Assembly (NCBI GenBank): GCA_963082975.1
Contig: OY720348.1
Location: forward strand, 22,435,146-22,499,145
DNA: 64,000 bases
From: Labia minor
Taxonomy: Eukaryota > Arthropoda > Insecta > Dermaptera > Spongiphoridae
Direction: 5' to 3'
Part shown: in pieces, positions 22,811 through 34,447 of the stretch
How positions within the stretch are numbered: the first letter of the stretch is position 1
How the letters are laid out: every line of letters starts with the position of its first letter
Notes under the pieces: generated by a model
What the model was told of the DNA's origin: nothing
Seen by the model: only the letters and a program-made list of their open reading frames with translations
Database searches by the model: none
Program-made: the position numbers and the translations under genes

Positions 22811-23796
22811 TAATCATAAGAGAGTGAAGTTAATTAATCTTTCAATGAGAATGAGAGAGGGAGGGAGAATTCATATTTATTTTTTTAATATTATTTATAT
22901 TTTGTTCAATTATAATAAAAATATTTATTCTGTTAAAAAGTCATTATAAAATGACTCTTTCCCTCTCTCCATTATAATTAGCCATTCAAAAAAAACAAAC
23001 AAAAACATTCCAATATAATGCTTTACAGACCAATTAAAAAAAAACAAAATTAAAATAAAGAAATAATAATCTAAACTAGTAATTGGTTTTAATATTCATA
23101 ATCTTAATTTTATATAAACCATTAAATTATACATAATTAAATAATAAGTAATATTAAATATATATTTATTTTACTTTATCTCTAATATCATGGGCAATTA
23201 AATAATATATATATATACAATTTATACGGCTAAAATATTAACTATGTTTATTCTTTTTAATTAGCTTTAATGTCGATAATTAAATTTACAAACAAATTTA
23301 TCAAAGAATTTATTAAAAAGTTTAATAAATTAAAATAGAAAATGAAAATTATAATATATATATTATATATATTTCATTTTTATTTAGCTATACTTAAAAT
23401 TTAAAATGCCTTCCAGTCAATAAACATTTGAAAAATATTCAACTAACTCTTAATGAACTAATTATACTACTTTATAATAATATTAAAGTTGCCTTTATAT
23501 TTCTCTGCAATACAATTTTGAATTTCTAATGCTATTAAAATCTATACCAAGTTACAAACTCTTTTCTTTGTTCATTCACTTTCTTCGTCAATTTATTTTT
23601 AAAAGTATTTTAGACCCTTATTATAATTTTGCGTGCTTGATTTTTATTTAAACAACTCAAATTGAAGCGTATGTGAAACAAGTTTGAAGCCAAAATAACA
23701 ATTTATTTCTACTTTAAAATTAAATTTATTTTTTATTTAATTTGTTAATTAATTAAATAGAATAGTGCATTCTTTAACTATTATTATCACGATCCA
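22811..23796. other. AT-rich intronic filler
   Basis: No features supported. Confidence 0.6.
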
Positions 23797-24121
23797 ATAA
23801 TAGAGAAAATAAAAAAAAAAAACATTTACTATTGTACGTCCTACGCAAGGACAACGCCTATCAAGTCGGTTCTATCAATTAAGTGTCCTATGATCAGTAG
23901 AGCGGGTCCTATCAACCTTTACCTTGATTTTCTTGTTCGGAGGCGCTACTTTTTATCTAGTAGCTTCTCAATGTTGATCCCGGAGGCTGGAGTGACTCCG
24001 TCCCATAGACCCCAGCTAGAGAAATTCCCTTGCCAGGCCCGGGACTTGAACCTGGGACTACAAGAATGTGAGACAGCGACGCTAGCATCTCACCGTGTAG
24101 CGTCTTATAATAGAGAAAATA
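23797..24121 (-). mobile_element. tRNA-derived SINE, copy 2, with 15-bp target-site duplication
   Basis: SINE body 23812-24106 between perfect direct repeats ataatagagaaaata at 23797-23811 and 24107-24121. On the minus strand: tagcgtcgctgtctcac (A-box region), GGTTCAAGTCCC (B box), then tctagctgggg, ggtaaaggttgatagg and cttgataggcgttgtcc, ending in an oligo(T) tail (minus strand). The long perfect duplication shows LINE-type target-primed insertion. Confidence 0.88.
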
Positions 24122-24142
24122 GTTAAACTAATTATATATATA

Positions 24143-25791
24143 CACTTGCGTGCAGCTAAATCGACTCAACCCAAAAGCGCGAATACAAAGTCTTATTTTT
24201 TTGAAATGGCTAAGCCGATATTTATAAAATGTATATATTTTTAAAGCTTATTTATTTAGCTTTACATTGATATCAATATCAAGTAAATTGGTTGATTACT
24301 TTTTAAATTATTTGATCTGAATGACTGAACTGGAAAAAATGTTGTTCCTAGCTGCCGCTAATGCTTATTTACAATTGCCTTATAAAATTCCATACAACCA
24401 ATTATTCTTATTAATCGCATTTCATATGTTTTTTGGATTAAATTTACACAAATTGACAACCATTTTTATCAGAAAATCATGGATACAAAACCAGAGGTTG
24501 CCTCTCAAGTTGTTGTTTTGATAAAACAGGGTCATTGCCAAAGAGAAGTCGCTCGTCTGTTGAACTTAAGTCAGTCTGCTGTCTCGAGGATCTACAGGAG
24601 ATTTCAGCAAACTGGTGGCTTTACTCGGAGACCAAATACCCGCTGCCGTCGGTCAACGTCTGCGAGAGATGACCGTTTTATCGTTACGACGTCTCTCCGA
24701 AATCGCCATCTCACTGCCGTAAGTCTTCAGCAGCAGCTGAGAGAAGTTCGAGGTGTGGCTGTCAGTCAGTGGACAGTGAGAAGACGCTTGAAGGAAGCCA
24801 ACCTCACTTGCAAAAGACCTGCCACTGGCCCGAAATTAACCACAACCCACCGTGTAGCTCGACTTCAATTTGCTCGAGAGCATCTCAATTGGAGTATCGA
24901 CCAATGGAGGGCAGTTCTATTCACTGATGAGTGTAGAGTGTGCCTTTATGATAGTGATAGGAGAAGTCGAGTGTACAGGCGTCCGGGTGAGCGATTTTCC
25001 CAATGCTGTTTCTCTGAAACAGTCTCTTATGGTGGTGGTTCTTGCATGATTTGGGGTGGCATTTCCTTGGACGGAAAAACAGACATTGTTTTTGTGCCTG
25101 GCGGAGGCCGTGGAGGGGGTCTAACAGCTGACCGATATATTGCGGACATTCTCGTGCATCATGTTGTTCCCTACGCCGGATTCATTGGCGAAAATTTTTT
25201 ATTGATGCATGATAATGCCAGGAGCCACACTGCGGTGGCCACTCGGAAATACTTGACTGAAGTTGGTATCGAGACCATGAAGTGGCCAGCGCTCAGCCCG
25301 GACATGAATCCAATAGAGCATATGTGGGTCCACCTCAAACAAAGGGTACGATCAAGAAATCCCGCACCTTCGACCATTGTTGAGCTCCAAAGAGCTTTGT
25401 TAGAAGAATGGGAGAACATCCCCCAAGATTTTATAAAAAATCTTATAAGGTCGATGCGGGATCGCATGAGGGCTGTCATTAAAGCTAGAGGGGGGAACAC
25501 CAATTATTAAGAAAATAAATTTTCTTTATTATGATTAAAATTATTGTTTTATTTAAATTTTTAACATTCCTACTTTTCCTTTCCTTAACATCGTTTTTCA
25601 CTTTCATTGTCATTCAAATAAAATAATTTAAAAAGTAATCAACCGATTTACTTGATATTGATATCAACGTAAAGCTAAATAAATAAGCTTTAAAAATATA
25701 TACATTTTATAAATATTGGCTTAGCCATTTCAAAAAAATAAGACTTTGTTTGCGCGCTTTTGGGTTGAGTCGATTTAGCTGCACGCAAGTG
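24143..25791 (+). mobile_element. Complete Tc1-like transposon with ~175-bp TIRs
   Basis: Inverted ends cacttgcgtgcagctaaatc (24143) and gatttagctgcacgcaagtg (ending 25791) continue inward for about 175 bp to about 24316 and 25617, with only scattered mismatches. TA lies next to both outer ends within TATATA. The element contains one intact transposase frame and is in sense orientation within the DIP-like intron. Confidence 0.92.
24479..25510 (+). CDS. Tc1-family DD34E transposase, intact
   Basis: 343 residues, the usual length for Tc1 transposases, uninterrupted from ATG 24479 to TAA 25508-25510. Residues about 10-110 hold two helix-turn-helix units (REVARLLNLSQSAVSRIYRR; then VSQWTVRRRLKEANL) that bind the TIRs; an RRPNT-x-C-RR linker with an AT-hook/GRPR-like basic character lies between. 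The catalytic triad is complete: Asp150 (VLFTDE), Asp245 (LLMHDNARSH) and Glu280 (PDMNPIEHMW), with 34 residues between the last two (DD34E). The Gly-rich MIWGGIS block and a C-terminal basic region are present. It catalyses cut-and-paste transposition at TA in the nucleus. Together with long TIRs this suggests a young, perhaps still mobile copy. No intron or frameshift was seen. Confidence 0.95.
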   Translation: MDTKPEVASQVVVLIKQGHCQREVARLLNLSQSAVSRIYRRFQQTGGFTRRPNTRCRRSTSARDDRFIVTTSLRNRHLTAVSLQQQLREVRGVAVSQWTVRRRLKEANLTCKRPATGPKLTTTHRVARLQFAREHLNWSIDQWRAVLFTDECRVCLYDSDRRSRVYRRPGERFSQCCFSETVSYGGGSCMIWGGISLDGKTDIVFVPGGGRGGGLTADRYIADILVHHVVPYAGFIGENFLLMHDNARSHTAVATRKYLTEVGIETMKWPALSPDMNPIEHMWVHLKQRVRSRNPAPSTIVELQRALLEEWENIPQDFIKNLIRSMRDRMRAVIKARGGNTNY

Positions 25792-26643
25792 TATATATAA
25801 ATTTTTTAGAATTCTTAAAAGTTCTTACAATTAGTACATTTATATAATACATTTTTTTATCATCTTACTTTTTTTATAAATACATAATATTTGAAGTATA
25901 TAATATATTATGTATATAATAAATTGTTCAGAGACCCCTTCCAATTCTCAAATTTTCATTTTTTAACGCTGTTCAGTTTTTGATATTTAATGTTCCAATT
26001 TCGTAACTATACAATATGGTCACCCTATATATATATATATATGTGGTTAACTAATATTGATAAAGAAATAAAAAAAATAATTTATTAATTATTTTTTTAT
26101 CTCTCAATGAAACCGCATCCAAAAGAACATGTAAGACCCAGCCTCTCCCCTCTCCCGAAATGTATAAAACTTAGATAAAATAAACTAATCTAAGAAATTA
26201 TAATTCATAAAAGAATAACATTTATAATATAATACTATAAATACAATTTTTTTGTAAAATAAAATTAAAAAAAAATATAAAGAGAAAGATTGTATATAAA
26301 AAAAATATTGCATTATTATTCCTTCGATAAACAAGATAAAAAATATTTTGAAATTGGCTGGAAACTTTTTTATCAACTGGGTTTGTGATGAAACTTCTCT
26401 ATTTCGGACAAGACTCTGCATCCTAGTTCTGATTCATTTGACATCATTTCACGTCATCAGGTACTTTCTTCCATAATGGGACCTTAACATTTGCTGTAGA
26501 GTAATCAGTTTTGGTTTCTACTAATCAAAAACCCATTGGGCTTTATCCTAGGGAAGAAATCTTAAGATAGACACAACTTTAGAGGATCCTTACTTTTTAG
26601 CATATCTGTAATGAAAAGTCAAACAGTATCATCATATTTATAC
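25792..26643. other. AT-rich intronic filler with possible MITE end
   Basis: tacaatatggtcaccct at about 26008-26024 beside (TA)n resembles a TIR end of a Tc1-like MITE but no partner was found. No gene. Confidence 0.45.
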
Positions 26644-26848
26644 TAGGTTGTTCAATAAGTTCGCGGAGCGATAAGATATGGTATTAGAAAACCGTCGACT
26701 GACTGAAAGAGATTATAAGAGGCTTTAGGCATTTCATTGGGCACAGTGAGCAATATTTTTAGTGGTAATTTGGGTTTCAAAAAACTATGTGCAAAATGTG
26801 TTTATTTCTTCATTTCATTTCAGTTCCGCGAACTTGTTGAACAGCCTA
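26644..26848 (+). mobile_element. Mariner deletion derivative with TIRs and TA duplication
   Basis: GGTTGTTCAATAAGTTCGCG (26646) and CGCGAACTTGTTGAACAGCC (ending 26846) form TIRs flanked by TA. The interior encodes scraps of the transposase N-terminus across frames: RRLTERDYKRL, then GTVSNIFSGNLGFKKLCAK, equivalent to the HTH and the following linker before the WVPH motif. The catalytic domain is gone. Confidence 0.8.
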
Positions 26849-27089
26849 TTAATTCATATTTAACTGTAAATATTTATGGGCACCCTGCACCTTTCAAAGT
26901 TTACTTTATTATGTTTTTTCACACAAGAATATTGTTAAATATATGTAGTTTATTTTAATGATTGGTTTGTTATAAAATAGAGTAAACATATGTGGATGTT
27001 TTGAGCGGACAATTTATCATTGTAGCGGATTTTTGATTAGCACAAACTAAAATACTAAAAGAGGAGTTAATCAATTCCTTCGATGTCTC

Positions 27090-27385
27090 TTTATAATGTT
27101 TGTCGGTGATGTGGGAAAGAGGGGGACTGTCGTTACCAAAGGATAAACTTGCACTCGACCAACAGTCAAGTGGCGCAATCCGTTATGACCGCTGGTCATT
27201 TGGCAGGTAATTTCATTAGCGCCCATTTCGGGGCTGCTTGATTGACTGAAATGATCAATGGTCGCGTGTGATTAGCAAACCAGCTGGCAGTGACTGATGA
27301 AAATTCCCAGCACCGAGCATCGATCCCATCTCCGAGATTCGATAACTCGCCTGTCAATTTCGGATTAATCTAATCAACCTTTTTT
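27090..27385. promoter_or_regulatory. Candidate intronic cis-regulatory island
   Basis: About 300 bp of balanced base composition inside very AT-rich intron, not repeated in the window, not coding. It contains clustered homeodomain-like sequences: TAATTTCATTAG (27208), TTGATTGAC (27239-27247), ATGATCAAT (27251-27259) and TGATTAG (27269). TGATTGAC/TGATNNAT resemble TALE-homeodomain sites. Function is inference from composition and motifs only. Confidence 0.35.
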
Positions 27386-28417
27386 TTCACCAAACAAAAT
27401 AATCGATCATCTCCATCTTAGACCAATAGATCTTTTGGCCACCTTTTATACCATTCCCCTCTATTTTCTACCAGAGCATCATTTCATTCTACAAAATAAA
27501 GAATAAAAAGAAAAAAAAAAAAACTAATCCATAAAATAGAATAAAAAAAAAAAACATAAAAATCTCGCTAATCGATTTTTGATACTTGATTTTCGTGTTT
27601 CTATAGAATCAGGCATATTTTATTTCCTTTAAATGTCAACTATTGCAATGTCTAAGCATTTATTATTCTCATGAACTTTTTCGGTATATAATTTTAAGTA
27701 AATTACTAACTTCAATAGGAAATAAAGTAGACAAAAATAAATTTCCAAGTTGAAATCAACATTTCCGGAGGATTTGCTCCAATATCCAAATGACCTTTTC
27801 TCTTATCAAAGAAAAAAAAACAATCGCATTAATCTTTATTTTATTTTTTTATTATTATAGAAATATATATTCTGACTAAAATTAATCCTATAATTTTATA
27901 TAATTATCTCAATTACTATTAAATTTCTAAAATAATTAAGTGTATAATAATAAGTTATAATAAAGAGGTTCTATTATATTAACGGATAAATTATTATATC
28001 ATAATAGAATAATTTCCATATAACTAAGATATTTATCTTATACATATATATATATACCTATATGTTTATTTAAATATTTTTTAGGGGAGACCCGTTCTAC
28101 GATTGGGGTGCTTGATTAAATATGTTTGAATTACATTATAACTTGGTTTCCATTTGGAAACATTCATATATGCAATTCTAATATTTAAATTTAAGCTATT
28201 AATGATATATGTAGGTAAATTGGTTGGATAGGTATATACGAGGTTTAAATTTTTAATATACAATTTCTAAATAAAATTGTATGTTTTATGGAATAAATAG
28301 TTTTAAGCAGCCACTAAATGAGCAATTGTTGGCTTGAAGTGAAATAAGAACGAAAGAAAAACGCTCCCGTTTTGATAACCTCGCTATTCTCGCCATTACT
28401 ATACTACTTGTTAGTTC
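27386..28417. other. AT-rich intronic filler
   Basis: A short match to the SINE body (acccgttctacgattggggt, about 28091) may be a fragment. No gene. Confidence 0.5.
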
Positions 28418-28425
28418 TGCTAGCT

Positions 28426-28727
28426 CAGTGATTCCCAAAGTGGGTGCTACCGCCCCCTTGTGGGTGCGGCAGCGATCCAAGGGGGGGCGGTGATGGCTAC
28501 AGGTGCATTTAGGGAAAATTACTTGTATATTACTTTTCTAATCTGAGTTCAATAAATAGATGCATAATTTCAATGTTTCCAATTTACTCCTTTATTTATA
28601 ATATTTTGTGAATATGAACATTTATCTTTCTGTTTAATTGTTAATAAAATTAAAAAAAGTTAATTTCCAGGGGGTGATGAGTAAATTTTTTTCTGGAAAG
28701 GTGGCCAAATAAGCTTGGGAACCACTC
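28426..28727. mobile_element. hAT-type MITE with perfect 8-bp duplication
   Basis: Flanked by tgctagct at 28418-28425 and 28728-28735. Ends CAGTGATTCCCAAAGTGGGT and TTGGGAACCACTC are hAT-style TIRs. A related copy lies at 41308-41591. Confidence 0.82.
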
Positions 28728-29034
28728 TGCTAGCTGATTTGTCCCATGAAATGTTCATGGTAACTTTGGATATTTAGAATAGAATTGATATCAGTATAGG
28801 ATATCTATTCGTATCGGCCTGAGATGACCATTTCTTGTAATAATTCTTTCAGAAAATTTATTTATTTATTTATTTATTTAATTGAAACCATATACCTATC
28901 CTCAGGAGCCTCTAAATTACCGATCGCCAATTTATCAATCTGACCTGCGATCGCTAATGTTATTATTTATCATTGTTGATAGTGATGTTTTCATAAGTTA
29001 GATAAAAAAACATAATAATAAAAACTGGATAAAG

Positions 29035-29525
29035 AGCTGGGCAAGCCGGCCGACTGTGTGGGCGCCAAATTTTGAGGGGCGCGGATATAAAAATATAATA
29101 TTTTTCATTCATTATTTTTTTTTAGATTTTATAAACTATAATATATTAATTTCCATGGGACATCGATTTGTTTAGCAAACAATAGATTGTTTTTTTCTTT
29201 AATAATCCCAAATAAAAGTCGAAACCTCTAATTATTTTATTATTGTCACATATTGAATAATGGCATGTTATTTATAAGAACTATTTGTATATTCAGAATT
29301 CATAATATCAAAAAAAATAAAAATAAAAATAAAAAATAATAGACAAAAACAAAAATTCACTAATAGAAATAATGAAACCTAAGAATTTTTAAAATTTAGA
29401 TAAAGATAAATGCTTTTTAATCTCTTATAAGTTTATTTTTATTTATTTTAAAAATATAATTTTAGTAATGGTCGCCAAATTTTGTTTTACCTGAGGTGCT
29501 CAAAAGCCTAAAACCAGCCTTGGTA
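29035..29525. mobile_element. hAT-like MITE (GCCGG/GGCGCC-AAATTTT family), copy 1
   Basis: Left end ctgggcaagccggccgactg then gggcgccaaattttgagggg; right end aggtgctcaaaagcctaaaa-ccagccttg. The same two ends, inverted and closer together, form the element at 43574-43718 (cagggccggttctaggg). Confidence 0.55.
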
Positions 29526-30552
29526 TATATAGGCTTCAGTCTAGAGCTTGTAATATGTTAGGACCTGAAAATTTATAATATTAATATATAAATAATACAA
29601 AATCTTGGTTTTTTTTTCAAAAATAGCCTCACGTTTAGGATTTGACTAGGACCTAAAAAGGTCAAAGTTAGACCCTGGCCCTAAGACATTTGATAGAGAA
29701 TTTTAAATTTTAAGAATAACTGTAGCAAAATTGGCTCCATCTTTCGATCTTTTTCAGTATTTATTGTCCTGAAATTTTGAGCAGCCTTAAATTTCTTATA
29801 AAATCATCAATAAATTTTCTACATCACATATAGATATATTTTTTTTCTCTCTCTTTAAGAAATTTTATATAAATTAACATTTTTATTTTATTTTATCATC
29901 ATTATTGTATTTCTGGCGTCCATGTATTTCTCTCCCCCACTCTCTTTCTCTTTCCCCCCTCCTATTCAATTTGTTTCCGTATTCCTTTGATTATGACAAG
30001 TTTGCTATTTTTTTCATTTAATTTGTATTTAATTGTTATTTAAATGTTAAATATCCGTATTGAAATGATTCTTTAATTGCTTTATTATTCAGCGATTCGC
30101 TCTTAATTTCTTCCTATTTTAATGATGAGTGCTGATTATCCGATATTTTATGAAAATATGAATGGAACATCCCCTGAGGTTCGTGATCCATTTCACGTTA
30201 ATCTGGCATAATTACATTATATACATATTAAGTTAAATATCAAATGAAGGCTCTTTAATAGATTGACTCATTAAGTCTGTTTAGCATAGAACGTTTATAG
30301 ACATCCGGTTTATTTCTTGGTAAACATACATGAATAATTTTGAATATTAACCGTTGATTGTGGAAGTAAGAAAACAAATATCGGATTCATTTTTATTTTA
30401 TTATATTCAAATAAAATAAATTTCTTTAAAACATATCAGTAATAACAATATTAATTGATAATATTCCAGGGGGACAGCCATTAATCTTAAAATTTCTTCT
30501 TATTTTGTTTTCACTATATTTTCTATACTATAGTCTTTCTGATATTACATAA
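29526..30552. other. AT-rich intronic filler
   Basis: Nothing recognised. Confidence 0.6.
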
Positions 30553-31880
30553 GGTAAACGTACCAATGGTGGACCGCTTTCTTAAAAAATAACTATTATT
30601 CTTTAATCAAAGTGAAAATAACAACAAAGCAAGTGCTAACACATATTGAATAACTATTTTTAATTATCACTATAACACAAACATCCGATTAATGTATATT
30701 TAAATATTTTTTTTTAATTTTTTTCTCAACGTATTTTTTGTTCTAGTAGTTGACCATCTGAAAATCTAAAGTTTTAGTAGTTGACCATATTTTGATCCAG
30801 TAATTAACTATCAACCTAAAATAGGTTTAAAATAAATAAATGAAATAAAATTCACTAAGGATTGGTTTTATTAATCTTTTTTATAACTTCTTATGATTTA
30901 TTTTAATTCTTCTATATATTAACACGTTCAAATCGGGAATTAATTAACATTTCTTGGTTTGCACTCGAGGTGTCTACTACGCTCTTCCAATTGAATTCAA
31001 GCTTGTCAGGAGTTTTTGGACATTTGCATAAATGTCCTGTATTCTCCATCGATGAATTGTGGCTTCTACTTCAGTAAGTTGTATGATTTTTTCGGGAACG
31101 TAATCTCCCATATAAAAATCACCACGAATTTGTTTATCTTTTTTCGAACATGCAACCATTGAATTTTAGAGCCATCTGATTCTCATCACTGACTTCAATA
31201 CAATTATTTTCATCTGTGTGATATTTTAAAACTGGAGTCACAATATTCAAAACTATTAACTCGTTCCTTACAAACTCTCTTTCCTCCCTTTATTTTTTTT
31301 TCGCTATCCAACTTTTTCCTTCATTTATTTTTCCTTTACCTCTCTAAAACTGCTCATTTTCAATCTTTTCTAATTATTCTTATTTAAATAATACATAAAT
31401 TTAATAAAATATATTGATATTATTATATTAATATGAATATTTAAGTAATTGACCTCCACCCGGTCAATTTCTAAAAAAATGTGATATTTGTTTCAGAAAT
31501 GGACCACCCCCTTGATAATTGTTAATGTTCACATTAAGAAAATATTTCAAATTGATTAATATAATTTGTAGTATCAACACTTTTGGATTGATATCATTAT
31601 TATTAAATAAAACATAATCTATTGAAAATAAAGTGAAGCATATCCTTAATGTTAAAAAACTAACCATAAAATGTAATAACGCTTACCTTGTGTTTTAAAA
31701 AATTCATAATTATAATATAAATGCAGCGATTGGTCAGTATTTCATTTTTAAGCAACCCAGAAGAGGCTCTTCTTGATATTTATCAATATCTCGAGTTTAA
31801 TTTGAAATTAAAAAGCTTATTTTCATGAAAAATCTATTAAATGGTCAATTACTGGCACAGTGGTCCACCACTACATTTAC
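30553..31880. mobile_element. Family III TIR DNA transposon, copy 2
   Basis: 5' end GGTAAACGTACCAATGGTGG (30553) matches, inverted, the 3' end of copy 1 and, with mutations, its own 3' end (GTGGTCCACCACTACATTTA-C, ending 31880). About 1.33 kb. Long stretches match copy 1 (7240-9059). A 60-codon minus-strand frame at 30977-31159 (MVACSKKDKQIRGDFYMGDY start) is the longest open frame; I do not recognise it, though its equivalent region in copy 1 is also partly conserved (gtaatctccc). Confidence 0.7.
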
Positions 31881-32662
31881 TTTACACTCCACATTAAATA
31901 TTATACGAAGTTACATTTTTCAAAATATTCCATATTTAATGAATTCTTTGTTAATCATTTAAAAAAAATAATTCAATAAACTCAAAATGTTAATAATGTT
32001 TATGGAAGGTTACAGACTTGGGTGGGGAGAAAAAAGTCATCCCATTCCAAATACGGATATTCTATTCGTCAATATTCCTCTCAAAATCAAGGCAAGTTTT
32101 CTTAGTTTCAGGCATATATTCCAATCCCTTTAGGATGTGGTGAATGTTTGAAATTTTTTCACTTCATTACACACAGAGTTCAGGAAAAAAAAATGTTAAA
32201 TTGTGGCGATTCAAATCAACATTATGAGATTTATAAACTCACTTTCTGAATAAATTGTCACTGAGGACGACATCAGAGCAATTTGCGTTTGTGTCCCGTT
32301 TATATTAAAGACTAATAAATTTTAACTAAAAAAAAAACAATTTCAGAAATAGGAAAAAAATTTCAACAAATAATAATTTTACACAAATTATCAATAACAA
32401 ACTGTAATCCATGCTCAGAGATAAAAGAAACAGTAATAATTAAACAAAATGAATTTATACATAAAAATACTTATAATAATATGATTTTTTAAAATAACAA
32501 ATCCATGTTACAAAGGATATTACCTATCTCAGAATATGAAACAGAGTCCAATGAAAGTAATAAATTCTTTCATAAACAAATTTGCGGTCCCGAAGCAGAA
32601 AAGAAAGGGTGAATACTAATTACTCAAATTCTAATTTGCCATTTGATAAATTCTTTATGGAA
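31881..32662. other. AT-rich intronic filler
   Basis: Slightly more complex sequence at 32005-32150 and 32260-32320 without recognisable coding. Confidence 0.5.
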
Positions 32663-32945
32663 AATTAAATAGGTATAAAAAAACCTCTGGTTTTTGTATA
32701 TTCTACGAAAGGGCAGTCCCTATCAAGTTGGTTGTCAGGGTATCGGTCTTCTATGATCAGTAGAACGGGTCCTCTCAACCTTGATTTTCTTGAACGGAGG
32801 CACTACTTTTTATCAAGTAGCTTTTCAATTTTGATCCCGAAGGCTGGATTCCCTTCCATAGCTAGAGAAATTCCTGGTTTGGCAGGACCACGAGAATGCG
32901 AGTCAACTACGATGACCTCCAGACTGCGTGGCATCAATTAAATAG
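32663..32945 (-). mobile_element. tRNA-derived SINE, copy 3, with 10-bp target-site duplication
   Basis: Body 32673-32935 between aattaaatag direct repeats. Shares tctatgatcagtagaacggg, caaccttgattttcttg and gctagagaaatt with the other minus-strand copy; B box region is deleted. Confidence 0.8.
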
Positions 32946-33429
32946 CTATTCATAAAATAATTCACATAGGACGAATTAAAAATCATAAATAAAAAAATAA
33001 TAATTCTTTTCTTTTTTTAATAACATTGAGCACATTTTTAATTAGTATACATTTTGATCAAGAGGAGATAAAATATAGTTGTAGAAAAGAGATTATTCTT
33101 CTGAACGTTCAGTACAAAAAATCTTTGAACAGAACCTATTATAAAAATGTTTATGTCGTGCCAATTTGATTGAAGCCTATAAATACATATAACTATAGGT
33201 TCGATTAAAATTCTGGTAAATTTGAAAATAAAATATAAATTTCTGAAAAAAATTAAAAATTCAACCGTAACATAATTTGAATAAAAAAGACCCTTTTTGG
33301 GATAATAGGAACACAACATTAAATTGATTAATTATCATGATTTTCTTGTAAAAAGTGTATTTTCTTATTGGTTGATGATCATCAACTCCCACTTATAACA
33401 TTTTTTAGTAGTAATGGCTTGAGCCTTTC
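32946..33429. other. AT-rich intronic filler
   Basis: No feature recognised. Confidence 0.6.
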
Positions 33430-33710
33430 CTCAGCAACTTTAGCAGCAAAATTAACATGGGAATTATCCCCTGATCTCTGTTCAAGCGACAATTTTCCGA
33501 ATTTTTATTTTTTTTTTGTTTTTTTTTCATAAAACGCCTCCATCTAGGACAAACAGCATCAAGATGGGTTGTCGATAAGGGAAATTGGTCTCTTTTCAAT
33601 AGATTATCATAAATAAATAATGAGAATCGCTCTGATGAGCCGCTCTCCATGCTCGAAAAATTTAACAAAATCATTCTAAATGCTGCTGATGGCTCCATAT
33701 CAAAGTGTGG
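33430..33710 (+). pseudogene. Non-LTR retrotransposon endonuclease-domain remnant
   Basis: On the + strand, pieces read KLTWELSPDLCSSDN, then SRWVVDKGNWSLFNRLS, stop, and NRSDEPLSMLEKFNKIILNA followed by ADGSISK. The order SDH-like block, W-x-[L/V]-D-K-[A/G]-[N/D]-W-x-L-F and FxxxIxxAAxxSIPK resembles the end of the apurinic endonuclease domain and linker of Jockey/I-type LINEs. A long open frame on the opposite strand is a shadow. Frames are broken by stops and a poly(T) expansion. Confidence 0.5.
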
Positions 33711-34140
33711 GATAAAAATTAAAATAAAAATCCTCCAGTTCTTTGTATCAACAAAACAAATTGCCATAATAAATTTAATAAATTTTTAAAGGAAAAGATA
33801 TTATGCAAAAATAAAAACAACTTAATAATAAATAACAAAAAACGAAGCAATCATTAAAAAATTTTCATCTCAACAATAAATATCGGTACATCTTCAATGG
33901 CCATTTGCGGAGAAAAAGTCTTATATACCTTCACATATCGAATATCTTATAGAATTGGAAACAAATATTATTCTTTCTAAAAAAATATTTTATTGAACTT
34001 ATACTAAAACAATAGGTAATCTATAATTATAATATATAAACATATTACTTATTATTCTATAGATTGTTAGTCTCTTTACTTCTCTGATATTTTTTTAGAA
34101 TATTAATTTATAATTTTATGTCTCTTTTCGCTGTGATTAT
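33711..34140. other. AT-rich intronic filler
   Basis: No feature recognised. Confidence 0.6.
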
Positions 34141-34146
34141 ATTATT

Positions 34147-34447
34147 TATTTATTTATTATAATAGCGCCATAGGGTGGGAGGTAGCGAAGCTGTCTCACA
34201 TTCTCGTGGTCCCGGGTTCAAGTCCAGGGCCTGACAGGGGAATTTCTCTAGCTAGAGTCAACCCAGCCTCCGGGATCAAGATTGGGAAAGGTACTTGATA
34301 GCGCCTCCGATCAAAAAAATCAAGGTAAAGGTTGATAGGACTCGTTCTACTGATCATAGAACACCTAATTGATATAACCGAGTTGATAGGCGTTGTACTT
34401 GCGTAGGAAGTGCAAAAGTCAGAGGTTTTTTTTTTATTTATTTATTA
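34147..34447 (+). mobile_element. tRNA-derived SINE, copy 4 (best-preserved promoter)
   Basis: Body about 34161-34433 between tatttatttattat direct repeats. gtagcgaagctgtctcac (A box) and GGGTTCAAGTCC (B box, 34213-34224) are both present, about 35 bp apart as in tRNA genes. Then aatttctctagctagag, aaggtaaaggttgatagga, tgataggcgttg and a poly(T) end. Confidence 0.85.

Noticed and set aside
22596..22817. 73-codon minus-strand frame, also seen at 40404-40721 and 42520-42723 on the + strand
   Set aside because: Same frame (FDVEILMFLYVLKVPESFSL) arises from the 3' part of family I; no start conservation, and the microsatellite runs through it. Conservation reflects recent copies rather than coding.
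24321..24521. Open frame just upstream of the Tc1 transposase, overlapping its start
   Set aside because: Different frame, no HTH features; the ATG at 24479 gives a standard-length Tc1 protein.
25171..25503. Minus-strand frame inside the Tc1 transposase
   Set aside because: Shadow of a clearly intact transposase.
33405..33767. 120-codon minus-strand frame
   Set aside because: The opposite strand reads as a LINE endonuclease remnant; the minus product has no recognisable features and a Lys/Asn run from poly(T).
34213..34224. tRNA B box considered as a tRNA gene
   Set aside because: No cloverleaf can be drawn and the same sequence recurs in dispersed SINE copies with target duplications.
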